A model generated the notes under the pieces. It made no database searches. It saw nothing but the letters and a program-made list of their open reading frames with translations, and was not told where the DNA came from. 64,000 nt of DNA from Gigantopelta aegis (lineage: Eukaryota > Mollusca > Gastropoda > Neomphalida > Peltospiridae): contig NC_054703.1 in assembly GCF_016097555.1 (NCBI RefSeq), positions 12,557,554-12,621,553 of the forward strand. The letters run 5' to 3'. The translations under genes and the position numbers were made by a program. This document shows, one piece after another, positions 29,967-42,586 of this stretch (within the stretch, counting starts at the first letter, position 1; every line of letters begins with the position of its first letter).

Positions 29967-32749
29967 CCGCAGCCGCCGCTAGGGGTGCAGCTGCGCCCAT
30001 ATTCCGAAATGTCACGAGTTTGGTTCACAATTGGTAGTGTTGTTCAAGGCCAGAATACGCTTATTTTGATGACGATTTTGTACGTTTTTTTTGTTGTTAT
30101 GACAAGTACACACCTTCCGATTGATGTATATCCTGTTTCCGAAGTTGAACGGCTACAAATACTTTTTTTGATGCAAGTGAAACTTTGAATACGTCTTATT
30201 TTACCCAAAAAGGGCGATTTCACTGAGATATTGATAGATATATATAGTAATATAATAAAACAGCATAAAAATATTTTTTTGGTAATTTAAAAAAAAAAGC
30301 AATTTAGTTTAATTCGACATCGAAAATATTTCAAGGGAGGTAACTCTGAACCGCTGACCCGCAAAAGCGAAAATACAGAATTTCACAGCAGGGACACATT
30401 TTGATAAAATTAAACGTATTTGATGCTTTGTCATTATTTATCCACCCATTATTAACTTTTTGGGTAGAAAATATATCATACTGAAGCGTTATTTTTAGAA
30501 GACAATGCATATTGAATTCAAAATAACTTAAAATAATGTTTTGCTTATCATGATGACTCAGCAGTTTCTGATAGCTGAAGTTGATTTTAAAAAACATTTT
30601 GATAATGCATAACTATTCAAATATAGACATGTAAATCTATTTTCATGTAAATAATTTGAATGAGTTTAGCATATGACTGGATCAGCTTTATACAAAAGAA
30701 TAGTATTAATGCAATGGAAATAAATTATTAAGTATAATACAGAGAATTTGTACTTTTTAAGTCTGTTATATTTGTAAATACATTTTTTAAAGAAAATGTT
30801 TCAGGTACCATAACTTCTCACATTGTGACACAAACTTCAATTTTTTGGTAACCAAGTAACATTAAATTCTAAGTATAATTATACTTTTTCATCACTTCAT
30901 CAATGAATATTAAGTACTGTTAAAAATGGTAAAGAATTAATTATTTGTAAAATATACTAAAGTGTAAAGTAGATGAGATTAGCATATTTAATACAGGGAA
31001 CATTTGTATAGCATCACGATCGACTCTGCAAGTTTCAGATATATAGCTATACAATGCTAAAACATTAAATAGTAGTTGCTAATCGATTCTTAAATTGATA
31101 GCACTGTCACTAATAAACATTTTAAAAACAAAATGTTCTCTGTAATAATTGGGTTTTTTTCTAATCAATATTACAGTTGAGAATACTTCCACATCAGCTA
31201 AGGACTAACAGATGATCCCACAATGACACGTTCTGATCTAAGAAGTACACTTAATATTAGTTTATGACAGTGTATGTTACTCTCACAGTTACCGTATCTA
31301 AGATATGCACCTCTACATTTATGTGCAAAATAGTTGCACACATTCCAATAAAATCCTCAGTTGAAGTCTCAGTCTATTTATAAATAAGAAAAAAGATAAC
31401 GCCTCACGATTTAATTCTATTAATGCTGGTAATAATTTTTTTTTTTAATGAAGAACTCTGCTGAACATTAAGTATCTGCTTAAAATTGGTATATGTGAGT
31501 TGGCACTATTGGTAACCATTATTTGTACATGTGAAAATAACTACATACAGAAATTTTTTTTGAAGGTGTGTTTCATCTGATGTAATGAATATTTCTATTT
31601 ATAAATATTATGTCAAACTAATTACAATATTTGAAACAAAAAGATAAATAGCCATGGTCGTAATGGGTATTTTTCTTTATTCCAGGAAATTTGTAGTCTC
31701 TGTGCGTCTATGGAGAAACCTGAAATGGAAACGGAGTAGGAGAGTACACGTGGTTATGAGACAACTTTCAGTAGATTCAATTATACTTCAAGCTTGATGC
31801 TGTTATGTTTTCTGTTTCCAACTGTGACAGAACCTGGAACAGAAATGAAGTGTGACAATAATTCATCAACAAATTTAGACTAATACTCTTTCATGGATGC
31901 TAAATTTGGTAGATCTAGCCATAATTTTTTTTATTATAATTCAAAGTGGTATATAGTTATATTTATAATAATTCATTGTTTGAATTTGTTTTTATAAAGC
32001 ACTTTATTGAACCAAAATAATCATAGCTGCATTTAGTAAATTATTTAGCACACGTGTGACTGCTGTCTCATGCCTTAAGTGTTTCAGCTGCTAAAATATG
32101 TTTTGGGGATATTTTTTCTGGATAGAAATTTACTTTTCTGATATTGTACGAGTGTTTGGACATTCCTTTCAAAGGTGAAATATGGCTACTTACATTGCTT
32201 TGTTTCTAATAATGATATTGAAGGTGGAAAGTATGTAAATATTTATGTAAGAAATTGATTAAACATATTGGCCAATCATTGGCATTCGTCGTGTGATACG
32301 TTTTTACTGGTTTGAGTTAAAAGACTGGTACATATGATAAGTTTTATTGCATCTTTTATTGAAATCTTCAATATTATTATGAGTCCAGGTAAATATATAT
32401 ATATATATATATTTTAAATATTTTGAAACAAGAAGCTTATTTTTTATGTAACGTGTATCCACTTTCCATCTGCGATCTAAACCTTTATGTTTTCCTTTTT
32501 ATTATTGGTCTAGATGTACATTATTGTATAAGCGTAAATAAATGTGAACTGAAAATGTTATTCTGATGTAACATTTGCATCAATTATTACGTCATTAAAT
32601 TACGTATTTCAAGATTTCTGTGTGTTTTTGTCATTTTGGAGCAGTTTCGAACCTACCCCAAGAATACATATGTTATCAGAAATAATAGTAACCCTTTATA
32701 TTTTCACTTGAAATTTTCAGAGATGCAACATTGATAACTGCTTGTAACA
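29967..32749. other. Largely unique AT-rich intergenic DNA
   Basis: No ORF with recognisable similarity, no SINE and no inverted-repeat ends seen; one short TA tract at 32394. The longest repeat-poor stretch of the window. Confidence 0.5.
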
Positions 32750-32763
32750 TCTATAAGCTTACA

Positions 32764-33146
32764 CCGGCCTCGGTGGCGTCGTGGCAGGCCATCGGTCTAC
32801 AGGCTGGTAGGTACTGGGTTCGGATTCCAGTCGAGGCATGGGATTTTTAATCGAGATACCGACTCCAAACCCTGAGTGAGTGCTCCGCAAGGCTCAATGG
32901 GTAGGTGTAAACCACTTGCACCGACCAGTGATCCATAACTGGTTCAACAAAGGCCATGGTTTGTGCTATCCTGCCTGTGGGAAGCGCAAATAAAAGATCC
33001 CTTGCTGCTAATCGGAAGAGTAGCCCATGTAGTGGCGACAGCGGGTTTCCTCTCAAAATCTGTGTGGTCCTTAACCATATGTCTGACGCCATATAACCGT
33101 AAATAAAATGTGTTGAGTGCGTCGTTAAATAAAACATTTCTTTCTT
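32764..33146 (+). repeat. Full-length tRNA-derived SINE with 14-bp TSD
   Basis: ccggcctcggtggcgtcgtg head, ggttcggattcc B-box-like, core, and taaaacatttctttc tail. Flanked by tctataagcttaca at 32750-32763 and 33147-33160. One of the best-preserved copies. Confidence 0.95.
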
Positions 33147-33392
33147 TCTATAAGCTTACAACAGAAATTTCTCTGTTATTTTTTGGTTTACAAAAGTGGA
33201 CGTAAATGACAATTAAAATCGTCATGTCGGCCATGTTTGGTCACAGAAGTACAAGGCTACTACGACTTTATTTTGCTTCATTTAGATAATATAGTGATGT
33301 TTTTTCAATAAGTCCAACATATTTAATGAAACTATGAATATAAAGAAAAAAAAAATTACATTTGTTTTTTGGTCTGCGGTACCTACATATTG

Positions 33393-33616
33393 TTAAGGAC
33401 CACACATATTTTGAGAGGAAACCCGCTGTCGCCACTACATGGGTTACTCTTTCCGATTAACAGCAAGGGATCATTTACAGGCAGGATAGCACAAACCATG
33501 GCGTCGGTATTTGGAGTCGGTATCTGGATTAAAAATCCCATGCCTCGACTGGGATCCGAACCCAGTACCTACCAGCCTGTAGATCGATGGCCTAACCACG
33601 ACGCCACCGAGGCCGT
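33393..33616 (-). repeat. SINE (reverse) with internal deletion
   Basis: ttaaggaccacacatatttt, a shortened core, then tggattaaaaatcccatgcc and the gccaccgaggccg head. Confidence 0.85.
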
Positions 33617-34740
33617 TTAGTTATTCGGACTACGATCAATTATTTCCCACTGGGGAATACACAATGCTATTTAATTGTATAAACAACAATTCCTGTTTAC
33701 CGTTGGCATTATTTTGTATACAATTGCTCTAATTAAATGAACAAACATACCAAACAACAACCAGGGGCCTAATTCACAAACGTCTCTTAGGCTCTGCTAG
33801 ACAACAAAACATCCTCTTCTTTTAGCATTGCACTGCGAGATCGCAAAGTTGCGAGAGTTTAGTGAATTAGGCCCCAGGTCGTCACAAAGGAAATGGTCAC
33901 GTGAAAGCTAGTCTGACCTGTTGTCCGAACCATTAACAGGGCTAGCTCTGGGTGAGCAAAACATTTCGCCAAATTATGTAAAAAAACCCACCATGCAAAA
34001 CCCAGTTATTTTCCTACAAAACACCAATTATTACTTCAACTTTTTTCGCCAAATTAAAATACAATTCAACAATTGTTCCTAAAATTCGCAATTGGTGAAT
34101 TTGGCGAGAGACAGAGCTAGGCCTGATTAAGTACGATGATTATTCGGAGTACGGTTAATTATTAGAGTAGAGAATTGTATTTACGTGCCTCTATCCAAAA
34201 AACGTTCAGGCACGACTATTCCATGCTCAGTCTTTGGTAAGGCCAGTGTCTGAGCATCGGACGTAGGATATTTTATTAAGGCGTCAATTTGAATTACTTA
34301 TAAAGAGAGGACACGGGAAATGTGGATGGTACGTGTCATCATAACAAACAATTGCATAGCCAAAACCGCCTACGCTTAACGCCCCCAAATTACCATCATC
34401 AGCCCCATAAAAAACCCACCACCCACCCCACCCGTCCGACCGTTGCCTGCTCCGTTTCCAACACCCCAACACATTTAATCCAACTAGAGATAGCAAAACG
34501 AAATTGTGAATATTAAAAACCTCGCCAAGAATGGAGAGAATGAAAAAGAAATTGAGTAAATATTAATAGACAGTACTAAATAGGCTGCAAAAAGGAATAT
34601 ATATTTTCCAACCGTTTAGCGAAGGGAAATAAATTCGTTCAGGCCAGTTTTAAATTTTATAAAATCATAGATACATACATAGTGTTGGTTGCCCCCTCCC
34701 TCCCAATTGTGGGTTCCCCCAATATAAAATCAGATCAGGC
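33617..34740. other. No gene; contains a small MITE
   Basis: Repeat-related AT-rich DNA. 33640-33720 resembles 36195-36260. The remainder is unassigned. Confidence 0.4.
33766..33873. mobile_element. 108-bp MITE with ggcctaattcac ends
   Basis: Perfect 12-bp inverted ends (ggcctaattcac...gtgaattaggcc), flanked by ccagg on both sides. The related sequence at 29803-29807 has a single ccagg and no insert. A similar short remnant lies at 45183-45228. Confidence 0.8.
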
Positions 34741-34752
34741 ACCACACCACCA

Positions 34753-34928
34753 ACCGGCCTCAGTGGCGTCATGGTTAAGCCATCGGACTACAGGCTGGTA
34801 GGAACAGGGTTCGCAGCCCGGTACCGGCTCCAACCCAGAGCGAGTTCTTACCTCTTCTTTATCACTAACCACTAACCAACTAACAACTAACCCACTGTCC
34901 TGGACGAAAATAAGTTGAAATGAAATGA
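34753..34928 (+). repeat. SINE (CTGTCCTGG subfamily) with 12-bp TSD
   Basis: accggcctcagtggcgtcat head to aataagttgaaatga tail, flanked by accacaccacca at 34741-34752 and 34929-34940. It has an internal deletion. Confidence 0.9.
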
Positions 34929-35182
34929 ACCACACCACCATTTGTCGCGTCGTTACTTCTTGTAGCAGCTTAATAGTCTGGTTTAGGAAATAGTGCATCA
35001 TAAAATTTGAACCCCCCCCCCCCCCTACAAAATTCTGATATGATTTTTGAAATCTTTCTTTGAGGATTATACGTAGGTTGACCTCTGTAGCATTTAAAGA
35101 ACCCATTGGCTTGAAGGAGCTTGTTATATGCAATACTAACTGATAACAGCTGTGCAAGTGGTATAGTGCCACTTGCATAACA

Positions 35183-35582
35183 ATAGTTTGTAAAGTTTGT
35201 TTTATTTAATGACGCCACTAGAGCACATTGATGTTTTATCTTATCATCAGCTACTGGACGTCAAACATATGGTCATTCTGACACTGTTTTTTAGAGGAAA
35301 CCCGATGTCGCCACATAGTCTACTCTTTTACGACAGGCAGCAAGGGATCTTTTATTTGCGCTTCCTACAGACAGGATAGCACAAGCCATGGTCTTTGTTG
35401 AACCAGTTATGGAACACTGGTCGGTGCAAGTGGTTTACACCTACCCATTGAGCCTTGCGGAGCACTCTCAGGGTTTGGAGTCGGTATCTGGATTAAATAT
35501 CCCATGCCTCGACTGGGATCCGAATCCAGTACCTACCAGCCTATATACCGATGGCTTAACCACGACGCCACCGAGGCCGGTT
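35183..35582 (-). repeat. Full-length SINE (reverse)
   Basis: Flanked by ttgcataaca at 35173-35182 and 35583-35592. The order is tail, core, catgcctcgactgggatccg, gccaccgaggccgg. Confidence 0.9.
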
Positions 35583-35592
35583 TTGCATAACA

Positions 35593-35910
35593 GAAACTCA
35601 AGGCGGTGTTCAGGCATGGAAGCTGTTAACTTAATATGTTCGTGGTCTATCTATGTTGAAATATTTACACGGTACTTGTGAGTAGCGAGCACTCCCTACA
35701 CTTAGTAGTCGCATGACCCTCTCGATAGTGTTGTATTTTTCACAGAATATATTTGCACTTAAAAACTGCATCGAACTGCATAAGGTAATTACTGGTGGTT
35801 TGTAACGTTCAACAACTAAAGGTAGTCTGGTCGCGGTCGGTCGCCGGTGAAAGGATGGCCGTTGAGCGGCGGAAAGAAACGCATCTCATTGAAGGAAGAA
35901 GCCCTAGTCG
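35593..35910. other. No gene recognised
   Basis: Unremarkable sequence between two SINEs. Confidence 0.4.
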
Positions 35911-35920
35911 TCCCATTGTA

Positions 35921-36195
35921 TCCATTCATTTCAACTTAATTTCGTGCTTATATCCAATTAAGGTTCAAGCACGCTGTCCTGGGCACACACCTCGGCTATC
36001 TGGGCTGTCCGTCCAGGGCAGTGGGTTAGTTGTTAGTTCTTTAGTGGTTAGTGAGAGAGAAGAGAGTGTAGTGGCCTTACACCTACCCACTGAGCCCTTA
36101 AGAACTCACTCTGGGTTGGAGCCGGTACCGGGCTACGAACCCTATACCTACCAGCCTGTAGTCCGATAGCTTAACCACTGCACCACCAAGGCCGG
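35921..36195 (-). repeat. SINE (CTGTCCTGG subfamily, reverse), intact reference copy
   Basis: Flanked by tcccattgta at 35911-35920 and 36196-36205. It preserves the stretch cgtgcttatatccaattaag that is interrupted in the copy at 114-590, and the single ctgtcctgggcacacacct that is amplified at 26.4 kb. Confidence 0.9.
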
Positions 36196-36326
36196 TCCCA
36201 TTGTAGTCCTTGGGGAATACATAGTGCTATTATATAACAAACAATTCCTGTTTACGTTTCGCATTATCTCATTTAACAAAATTAAAATCCAACGATAGAT
36301 TGCAGGCACCTGTGTTGGAATTTTAG

Positions 36327-36763
36327 CTGGAGAGGGGTTATCTAGATTGTGACGACCAAAGTTTAGGATGGGTGTGTGTGTGGGGCTTGAATGATGCTCT
36401 TCCTGAAAATATAGAGAAAAAAGAAAATTCGCATGAGCAGGGAAGGGTTTTGAGTCCCCGAACATTCCCCTATACACGCATCTGGGTTGCACTGGGGGAG
36501 GGGGAGGGGTGTAGACTGGCGAGCGCAGTTCATAGGAGGGTCGAGTCATGCTCTCACGGAAAATATATTGAAAAAAACAAGAAAGAAATGGAACTGCAAT
36601 AAAATATAAAAAAAACCTTCATAAAAAATCTCTTAAATTACCACATAAAATCAGAGGCGACAATGTTAACATATGTAGTTTAACATACAATACATAAACC
36701 AAACTACGAGCCATAAATATAAATACTCCCCCCCCCCCCCCCCCATCACCCTCCCCGAAGCAT
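36327..36763. other. Sequence present only in unit 1; no gene
   Basis: Unit 2 reads directly from gttggaattttagc to attagcaatacagtcac. Here about 440 bp with G- and C-runs intervene. Confidence 0.5.
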
Positions 36764-36857
36764 TAACAATAGTCACATTTGTTACATGCATGTACATATA
36801 TTGGCCGGATAATTTAATTTATGACTTTTTAAATCAATTAATTAATCATCATTTCCC

Positions 36858-37138
36858 TGAGCGAGTGCTCCGCAAGGCTCAATGGGTAGGTGTAAACCAC
36901 TTGCACCGACCAGTGATCCATAACTGGTTCAACAAAGGCCATGGTTTGTGCTATCCTCCTGCCTGTGGGAAGCGCAAATAAAAGATCCCTTGCTGCTAAT
37001 CGGAAAGAGTAGCCCATATAGTGGCGACAGCGGATTTCCTCTCAAAATCTGTGTGGTCCTTAACCATATGTCTGACGCCATATACTCCGTAAATAAAATG
37101 TGTTGAGTGCATCGTTAACTAAAACATTTCTTTCTTTC
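36858..37138 (+). repeat. SINE, head missing, unit 1 only
   Basis: gcgagtgctccgcaaggctc through gttaactaaaacatttcttt; absent from unit 2. Confidence 0.85.
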
Positions 37139-37217
37139 TAATCATTGTTTATTTATTTATTTACTGGTGTAATACCACACGTATCTCATACAATCACTTC
37201 TCAACTATTTTCATTCA

Positions 37218-37535
37218 AGGGGCAGGCAATAGCCCAGTGGTAAAGCGCTAGCCTGATGCGGGGACAGTCTAGGGTCGATCCCCGTCGGTGGGCACATTGG
37301 GATATTTCTCTTTACAGCCAGTGCACAACGACTAGTATATCAAAGGCCGTGGTATGTGCTATTCTGTCTGTAGGATGGTGCATATAAAATATCCGTTGCT
37401 AGTAATGGAAATGTAGGCCTAGCGGGTTTTCTCTGATGACTATATATCAGAATTACCTAAATGCTTGACATCCAATAGCCGATGATTAATAAATATGCTC
37501 TAGTGGTGTCGTTTAAACAAATAAATAAATAAATT
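37218..37535 (+). repeat. tRNA-derived SINE shared by both duplication units
   Basis: gggcaggcaatagcccagtg head, tcgatccccgtcgg, core and tcgtttaaacaaataaat tail. Orthologous to 50764-51085. Confidence 0.85.
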
Positions 37536-38031
37536 GTCTTTAGAATATCAGTGTCTGTATATCTAATGTGTGTGCTTATGTTTGTGGCAGTAATTTTTCA
37601 TTATACTTCGTAATATATATATACCGATGGAAAGAAATAAGGGAACACATCAAATTGTAGACCAAATTTAATTCACAACTAGCATAGTAATGTCTGTATT
37701 TCATACTTGGGTGTGCTGCCTATATGTTCCCAGTCAATTTCTGACAATATGAATTGATTTTTGATGCAGTCATTATTTCTTGTTGCTATCTGTGTGATCC
37801 TTTATTTCTTTCCATCAGTATATATTATTTCGTTATTGGAAGGTAACATCTGGTTTCCAGCTACTACTAGTACAAACATTGGGATAGGAACAGACAAATT
37901 GTATATACAGACAAGAAAGTATCTTTAATATGCAATACTGGTCATGAAAAAGGCTCCGTGTGTTGTAAACGTGCTACAATAGCAACAGACTAGGGGCAGT
38001 CTCTTTAAATCACGCTGTGGGTTGGGGGTCA

Positions 38032-38196
38032 CAGGCCCGTAGCCAGGATTTTGAGGGGGGGGGGGGGGGCGTCGTTTGGGCTTATGGTGAGGCACGAATT
38101 TGCTTGTGGGCGGGGTGGTGGTCCGGGGGCATTAGTCACTGGTAGGGGGGTCGACCCCCCCCCCCCCCCCCCCCCCCACGATTGGCTACGGGCCTG
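38032..38196. mobile_element. MITE with caggcccgtagcca ends, unit 1 copy
   Basis: Perfect 14-bp inverted ends, with ggtca on both sides (38027-38031, 38197-38201). Internal G-run and C-run. The same insertion is at 53505-53704, so it predates the duplication. Confidence 0.8.
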
Positions 38197-38752
38197 GGTC
38201 AGTTCCAGATAACGAACCAAGAAACTTAGAGACGGGGAGAAGGGCCGGCTCACCCGACCTGCGCACATTTTCACATCGATGAAAATACAATCACCCACTA
38301 TCACCACGTATTTCCATCATTCTACTCACACTATTGGTCGCAAATTCATGCAAAAATGCGTGGTGATTCGTTTCGAACTCTGTATATAGCTATACGTTGA
38401 AGCATATGAATATATGAAGCCCAAAATGTGGATATTTTGAAACTGTGCGTGCCCAAACGAGTGGGATTTTCGCTCGGTTGTAAACCGTTCCTTTGAAATT
38501 ACCTACAATGATGGGTCGATCCTCTTGGTGAAGCTATTGAGCTTTTCTATTCCAACCATTGATTCATGAATGTGTGTGCGTGTATCTACTGTCTATGTAT
38601 ATATGTATGTATGCATGTATGGATGTATGCATGTATGTATGGATGTAGGCAGGTAGGTGGATGGGTTGGTACGTGGGTACGTATAAATGGATCGATAGAT
38701 GGTTTAAAGTTTGTCTTCTTTAACGACACCACTAGAACACATTGATTGATTT

Positions 38753-39961
38753 ATTGACGATACCCAAAAACAGAAGGGTCATAATCTCGTTATCATATAA
38801 ACACAAGCTTAATCCAACGTATATTTGTAAACTGCATACACAACTTTAATTAGTCATTATTCGATATTCAAATAGCGTATGAATATATGGTGCCGCGTCT
38901 TTTCAAAAGGAATACCCTTACATTAAAATAAACTAGTACCTGACATTCTTCGTTTATTTTCAGAACGCTGGACAGCTTTTAATGTAAAGTTGCCCTATTA
39001 AGCGGTTTTTGGTTTATGATTATGAATGCATACATCAATTCTGTAGTGTCGCTGCAGCACGTTTATTTACATGTCAATAAACATTGTGTTGCTGTGACCT
39101 GATTAATTTACATCTAATTTGCAATAGTGTATGTATGTATGTATGTATGTATGTATGTATGAACTGATGTATGAATATCTATATATTGTATGTATGTCGA
39201 GGTTGACTGTTACATACATAAATATTAACGCACTGGCACATGGGATAATTAAATCCTTTCTGGCCTCACAAATTGTCACATGCCATTGCTGGGTGGGACT
39301 CGAACCTGTGGCACCGAATCGCCCGCAAATGTGTAGACTAACCACGATGTGCTCTGATCTATTGAGACATCCATAAAAAGATTATCTTTAACTCAACCAC
39401 ATGCATGGGGCCTACAATCTACGCGGTCGATTTATTTATCATATTATATCTTACATTTTCAGTGCAATCAAAGTCTGTGATATTTTTCAGATCACATACT
39501 TTAAGAATTTGATAACTTTGCAAATTAGATTAATCGATGTCACGTCACTAGGTTTATTGCCATTTAAAGCAAACGTACTAGGGTGACACTCCACAATTGA
39601 CGTATGCGTTCATAGTCATCAAACAAAAACATCAATAGCAACTTTACATTAAAAGCTGTCCAGCGTTCAGACCCCCCCCCCCCCCTCACCCCCAAAAAAA
39701 CCCAACCCCAACACACAAACAACCCGTTAAGCACTTAGTTTTTTTATTTATGTAAGGATATCTAAAATGACGTCATTCGAATTTGACGTCATTTCCATTA
39801 AAAAAAAAAAAAGTTCACGTCACATATTCTTACGTCATTTAAATATCTAGTAATGGCAGACTGGAAATAAAATTGCGTGTACAGTTTACAAAACATGTTG
39901 TATTAAGCTTAAGATTATGTGATAAAGAGATTATTACCCTCGTGTGTTCTGGTATCGTCAA
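38753..39961. mobile_element. Non-autonomous element with ttgacgatacc ends, unit 1 copy
   Basis: The ends ttgacgatacc and ggtatcgtcaa are inverted, and similarity continues inward with gaps for about 250 bp (gggtaataatctc, tttgtaaactg, cgctggacagcttttaatgt). No transposase ORF. Carries a nested SINE at 39125-39380. The superfamily is not identified. Confidence 0.65.
39125..39380 (-). repeat. Different tRNA-derived SINE with (CATA)n tail (reverse)
   Basis: Reverse strand: tagatcagagcacatcg (A-box-like) and ggttcgagtccc (B box), then a body ending in CATA repeats (39130-39161 on plus). Unrelated in body to the common SINE here. The duplicated copy is at 55300-55545. Confidence 0.7.
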
Positions 39962-40157
39962 TATGATATATTAGGAATAAAAATAATGTATTATGCTCAC
40001 CAGAGGCTCGCGTAATACAATTTTTATTCCTAATAATAAGACCTCTCTCTCCTTGTCTCCGTCTGTCTGTCTCTCTCTATCAAATAAAAAATGTAAATAC
40101 ATGTGGTGTGTGGGTGTACATTGTCAAATTGAATATAATGCAGTTACATTGTATATT
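39962..40157. other. No gene recognised
   Basis: Short unassigned stretch with CT-rich sequence. Confidence 0.4.
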
Positions 40158-40161
40158 TTAA

Positions 40162-40762
40162 AGGGACATTCCCGAGTTTGCTGCACGTTTTACGATGTTG
40201 TCGACCAACAGAAACTTCCCCTGCGCGTGCTGTAACCTCACCGTGGTGCAGGGGTGTAACATTCTCTTTGAGAATAGCCAATACAGCACAAATTGAAGTT
40301 TAGAGTAAAAGTCAGTATCTATCTGTGATATTTGTATTTGTATTTTTGCACAGTTCTTTACACTGTTTTTATTTATATCTTGAATTTTTCTGTTGATGTT
40401 GATCATCACCTTATTTGTTTCCATTGCCATAGTTTGACACCCAATAGCCGATGTATTTTTCGTGCTGAGGTGTAAATATTCATTCATTCATTCATTCAAT
40501 AGAAACTTTTTAACGTTTCTAATTACATATCAAATATATTTTTCTGCATAAAATATTAGTGGCTGTATGTTAAACGTACGAAATTATTTCAAGACAAAAC
40601 CCAGTTTTTTTTTGTTTTTTTTTACAAATATCAAGACGACCAGAAACACATTGAATATGCAGACACTGATATTCTAAACAAAGAAAATATATTTATTATG
40701 CAAGTTTAATCATAGAAATATTTTATTAGTCGAAAACATGCAGCAAACTCAGGAATGTCCCT
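40162..40762. mobile_element. TTAA-type element with agggacattcc ends
   Basis: agggacattcccgagtttgc pairs with gcaaactcaggaatgtccct. Left flank ttaa, right flank tcaa. Interrupted by the SINE/LINE-tail insertion at about 40219-40497. Non-coding. Confidence 0.65.
40219..40497 (+). repeat. LINE-tailed retroposon with (CATT)n, inserted in a TTAA element
   Basis: Contains gatatttgtatttttgcaca and cccaatagccgatgtatttt and ends in CATT repeats. Flanks aacagaaactt and aatagaaactt suggest an 11-bp target duplication. It shares its 3' part with 10378-10722 and the LINE at 63654-64000. Confidence 0.7.
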
Positions 40763-40766
40763 TCAA

Positions 40767-41307
40767 CCGGTTGCCAAGACGTTTTAACTGCAAATAGTGT
40801 TATCATCCTGTTTAATGTCTGTTGTAGGTAAACCTAGTTTCTGTATGGTTTTGATTTTCCTGGCAACATTTTCCCAATAAAAATAGTATTTCTTCTTATT
40901 GTATTGAATTGCATTATGTTGTGTTCTATTGTGTGGTGTGGTGGTTGTACGAGCGTTATAATCAACAGGGTTTTTTTTGTAGTCAAAGAAGAAATATTTG
41001 GACGAAATAAAATGTATGTTCTTAGAAAATTGTTTGTAATGTATGTAATTTGTTTTGCAAAGAAAACAACTGAACCGAAAGCCAACGGATTACCATTCCA
41101 ACCCTCCAATAATAAAACCAAAAAGCAAACCATAACAAATTAGAAAAAAAGAACAGGAAATACAGATTGAAAAACAATCATGGGGATTCTGCTTTTAGAA
41201 GGGAATGGGATCAGACAGAACGAATTGCATTTACGTTTTGTTTATAGGGTGATCACCCTCCAACTTCTGAATTCATGTTAACAAATTCAGCACACACACA
41301 CACACAC
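40767..41307. other. No gene recognised
   Basis: AT-rich sequence. Two overlapping short ORFs on opposite strands show no similarity. Confidence 0.4.
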
Positions 41308-41469
41308 ACCATGAGTCGTATACCAAATGCCTTGGTGTGTGCTATTATGTCTGTGGGATGGTGCATATAAAAGATCCCTCTATACTAATGTAAACATTAC
41401 CAAATGTTTAACATACAATGTTCGATGATTAGTAAATCAATGTGCTCTAGTGGTGTTTTAAACAAAACA
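41308..41469 (+). repeat. SINE, head missing
   Basis: tgtgtgctattatgtctgtg core to the gtgctctagtggtgttttaa tail, ending where the DDE transposon begins. Confidence 0.75.
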
Positions 41470-42119
41470 AACTGCAACACACTATTATCCTGTTCATTTA
41501 TTTAGACCCAAAGTTTTTTGCAAATGTTACGTTTATTTCCTATTCGATATTTGTTTTCTTTGCATTTACATGAAAACAAACCCAAACCCCGACAGGTTTT
41601 ATATACAAATCATCATATAAAATGCACGAAGTTGACTTAATTCCACTTTTTAAAAATCTGTGTGTGTTCGGAATGCACGTTATTTCTCCTATAAATAACT
41701 AAGGTCATTTGCATATCAAAAGCATCATTCTATAGTGCGTTTCAAACTAATGTTCGGTTCTATCGTCCTATCCGCACAAATCGTAGTATGACCTATATTT
41801 AAGAAAATATCTGTAAACATGAAGCAGGCGCGGATTCAGGTGGGGAGTTCAAGTGACAAAACCTCAGTTTGAAAAAGAAATATGTATCAAATATTATAAT
41901 TATATTGTGGAATACACAAGCGCGCGCGCTGAAGGGAGAGACACAGAGAGAGAGAGAGAGAGAGAGAGACGTCATTTATGTAACGACGCACTCAACATAT
42001 TTTAATCTATGGTTATATGGTTATAGGGAGAGAGAGAGAAGAATATGGTATGCATGCGATTGGTGGAGGTGTGACCCTCTGTACAACCCCAACCCCACTT
42101 AAGGCTTCTTTTGTATATG

Positions 42120-42428
42120 GAGCGGGACGTAGCTCAGAGGTAAAGCGTTCGCTCATGGTAGGTCGACTGATCGATCCCACATGGTGGACCCATTGGGTTG
42201 TGTCTAGTTCCAGCATGTGCACCACAACTGATGTATAAAGGCTGTGGTATGTGCTATCCTGTCTATGGGATGGTGCATATAAAACGTCCCTTATTGCTTA
42301 TCGGAAACAGTGGCCCATGTGGCGGTAGCGAGTTTCTTTCTCACTGTCATAATGCTCCTTAACCGTTTTGTCTGACGCCACATAAACGTATATCAAATGC
42401 GTTGAGTGTGTCGTTAAATAAACATTTC
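42120..42428 (+). repeat. tRNA-derived SINE nested in the DDE transposon
   Basis: gcgggacgtagctcagaggt head, core with tgctatcctgtctatgggat, and ttaaataaacatttctc tail. Confidence 0.85.
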
Positions 42429-42586
42429 TCTCGTATGTATGTGTAGTCTATATGCATTTCTAGTCGATTAGTTTATAGGTTGTTAGGTTGCTTGATAGTG
42501 AATGATATGGAAATAAATAGTTTTTTGGTGTTAAAGACTTCATGCATACATTAAAGTAATACTCCTGATGGGTATGGAGAAATAAC

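Noticed and set aside
30331-30597. 88-codon ORF in unique DNA
   Set aside because: AT-rich composition, no homology recognised and no splice or promoter support.
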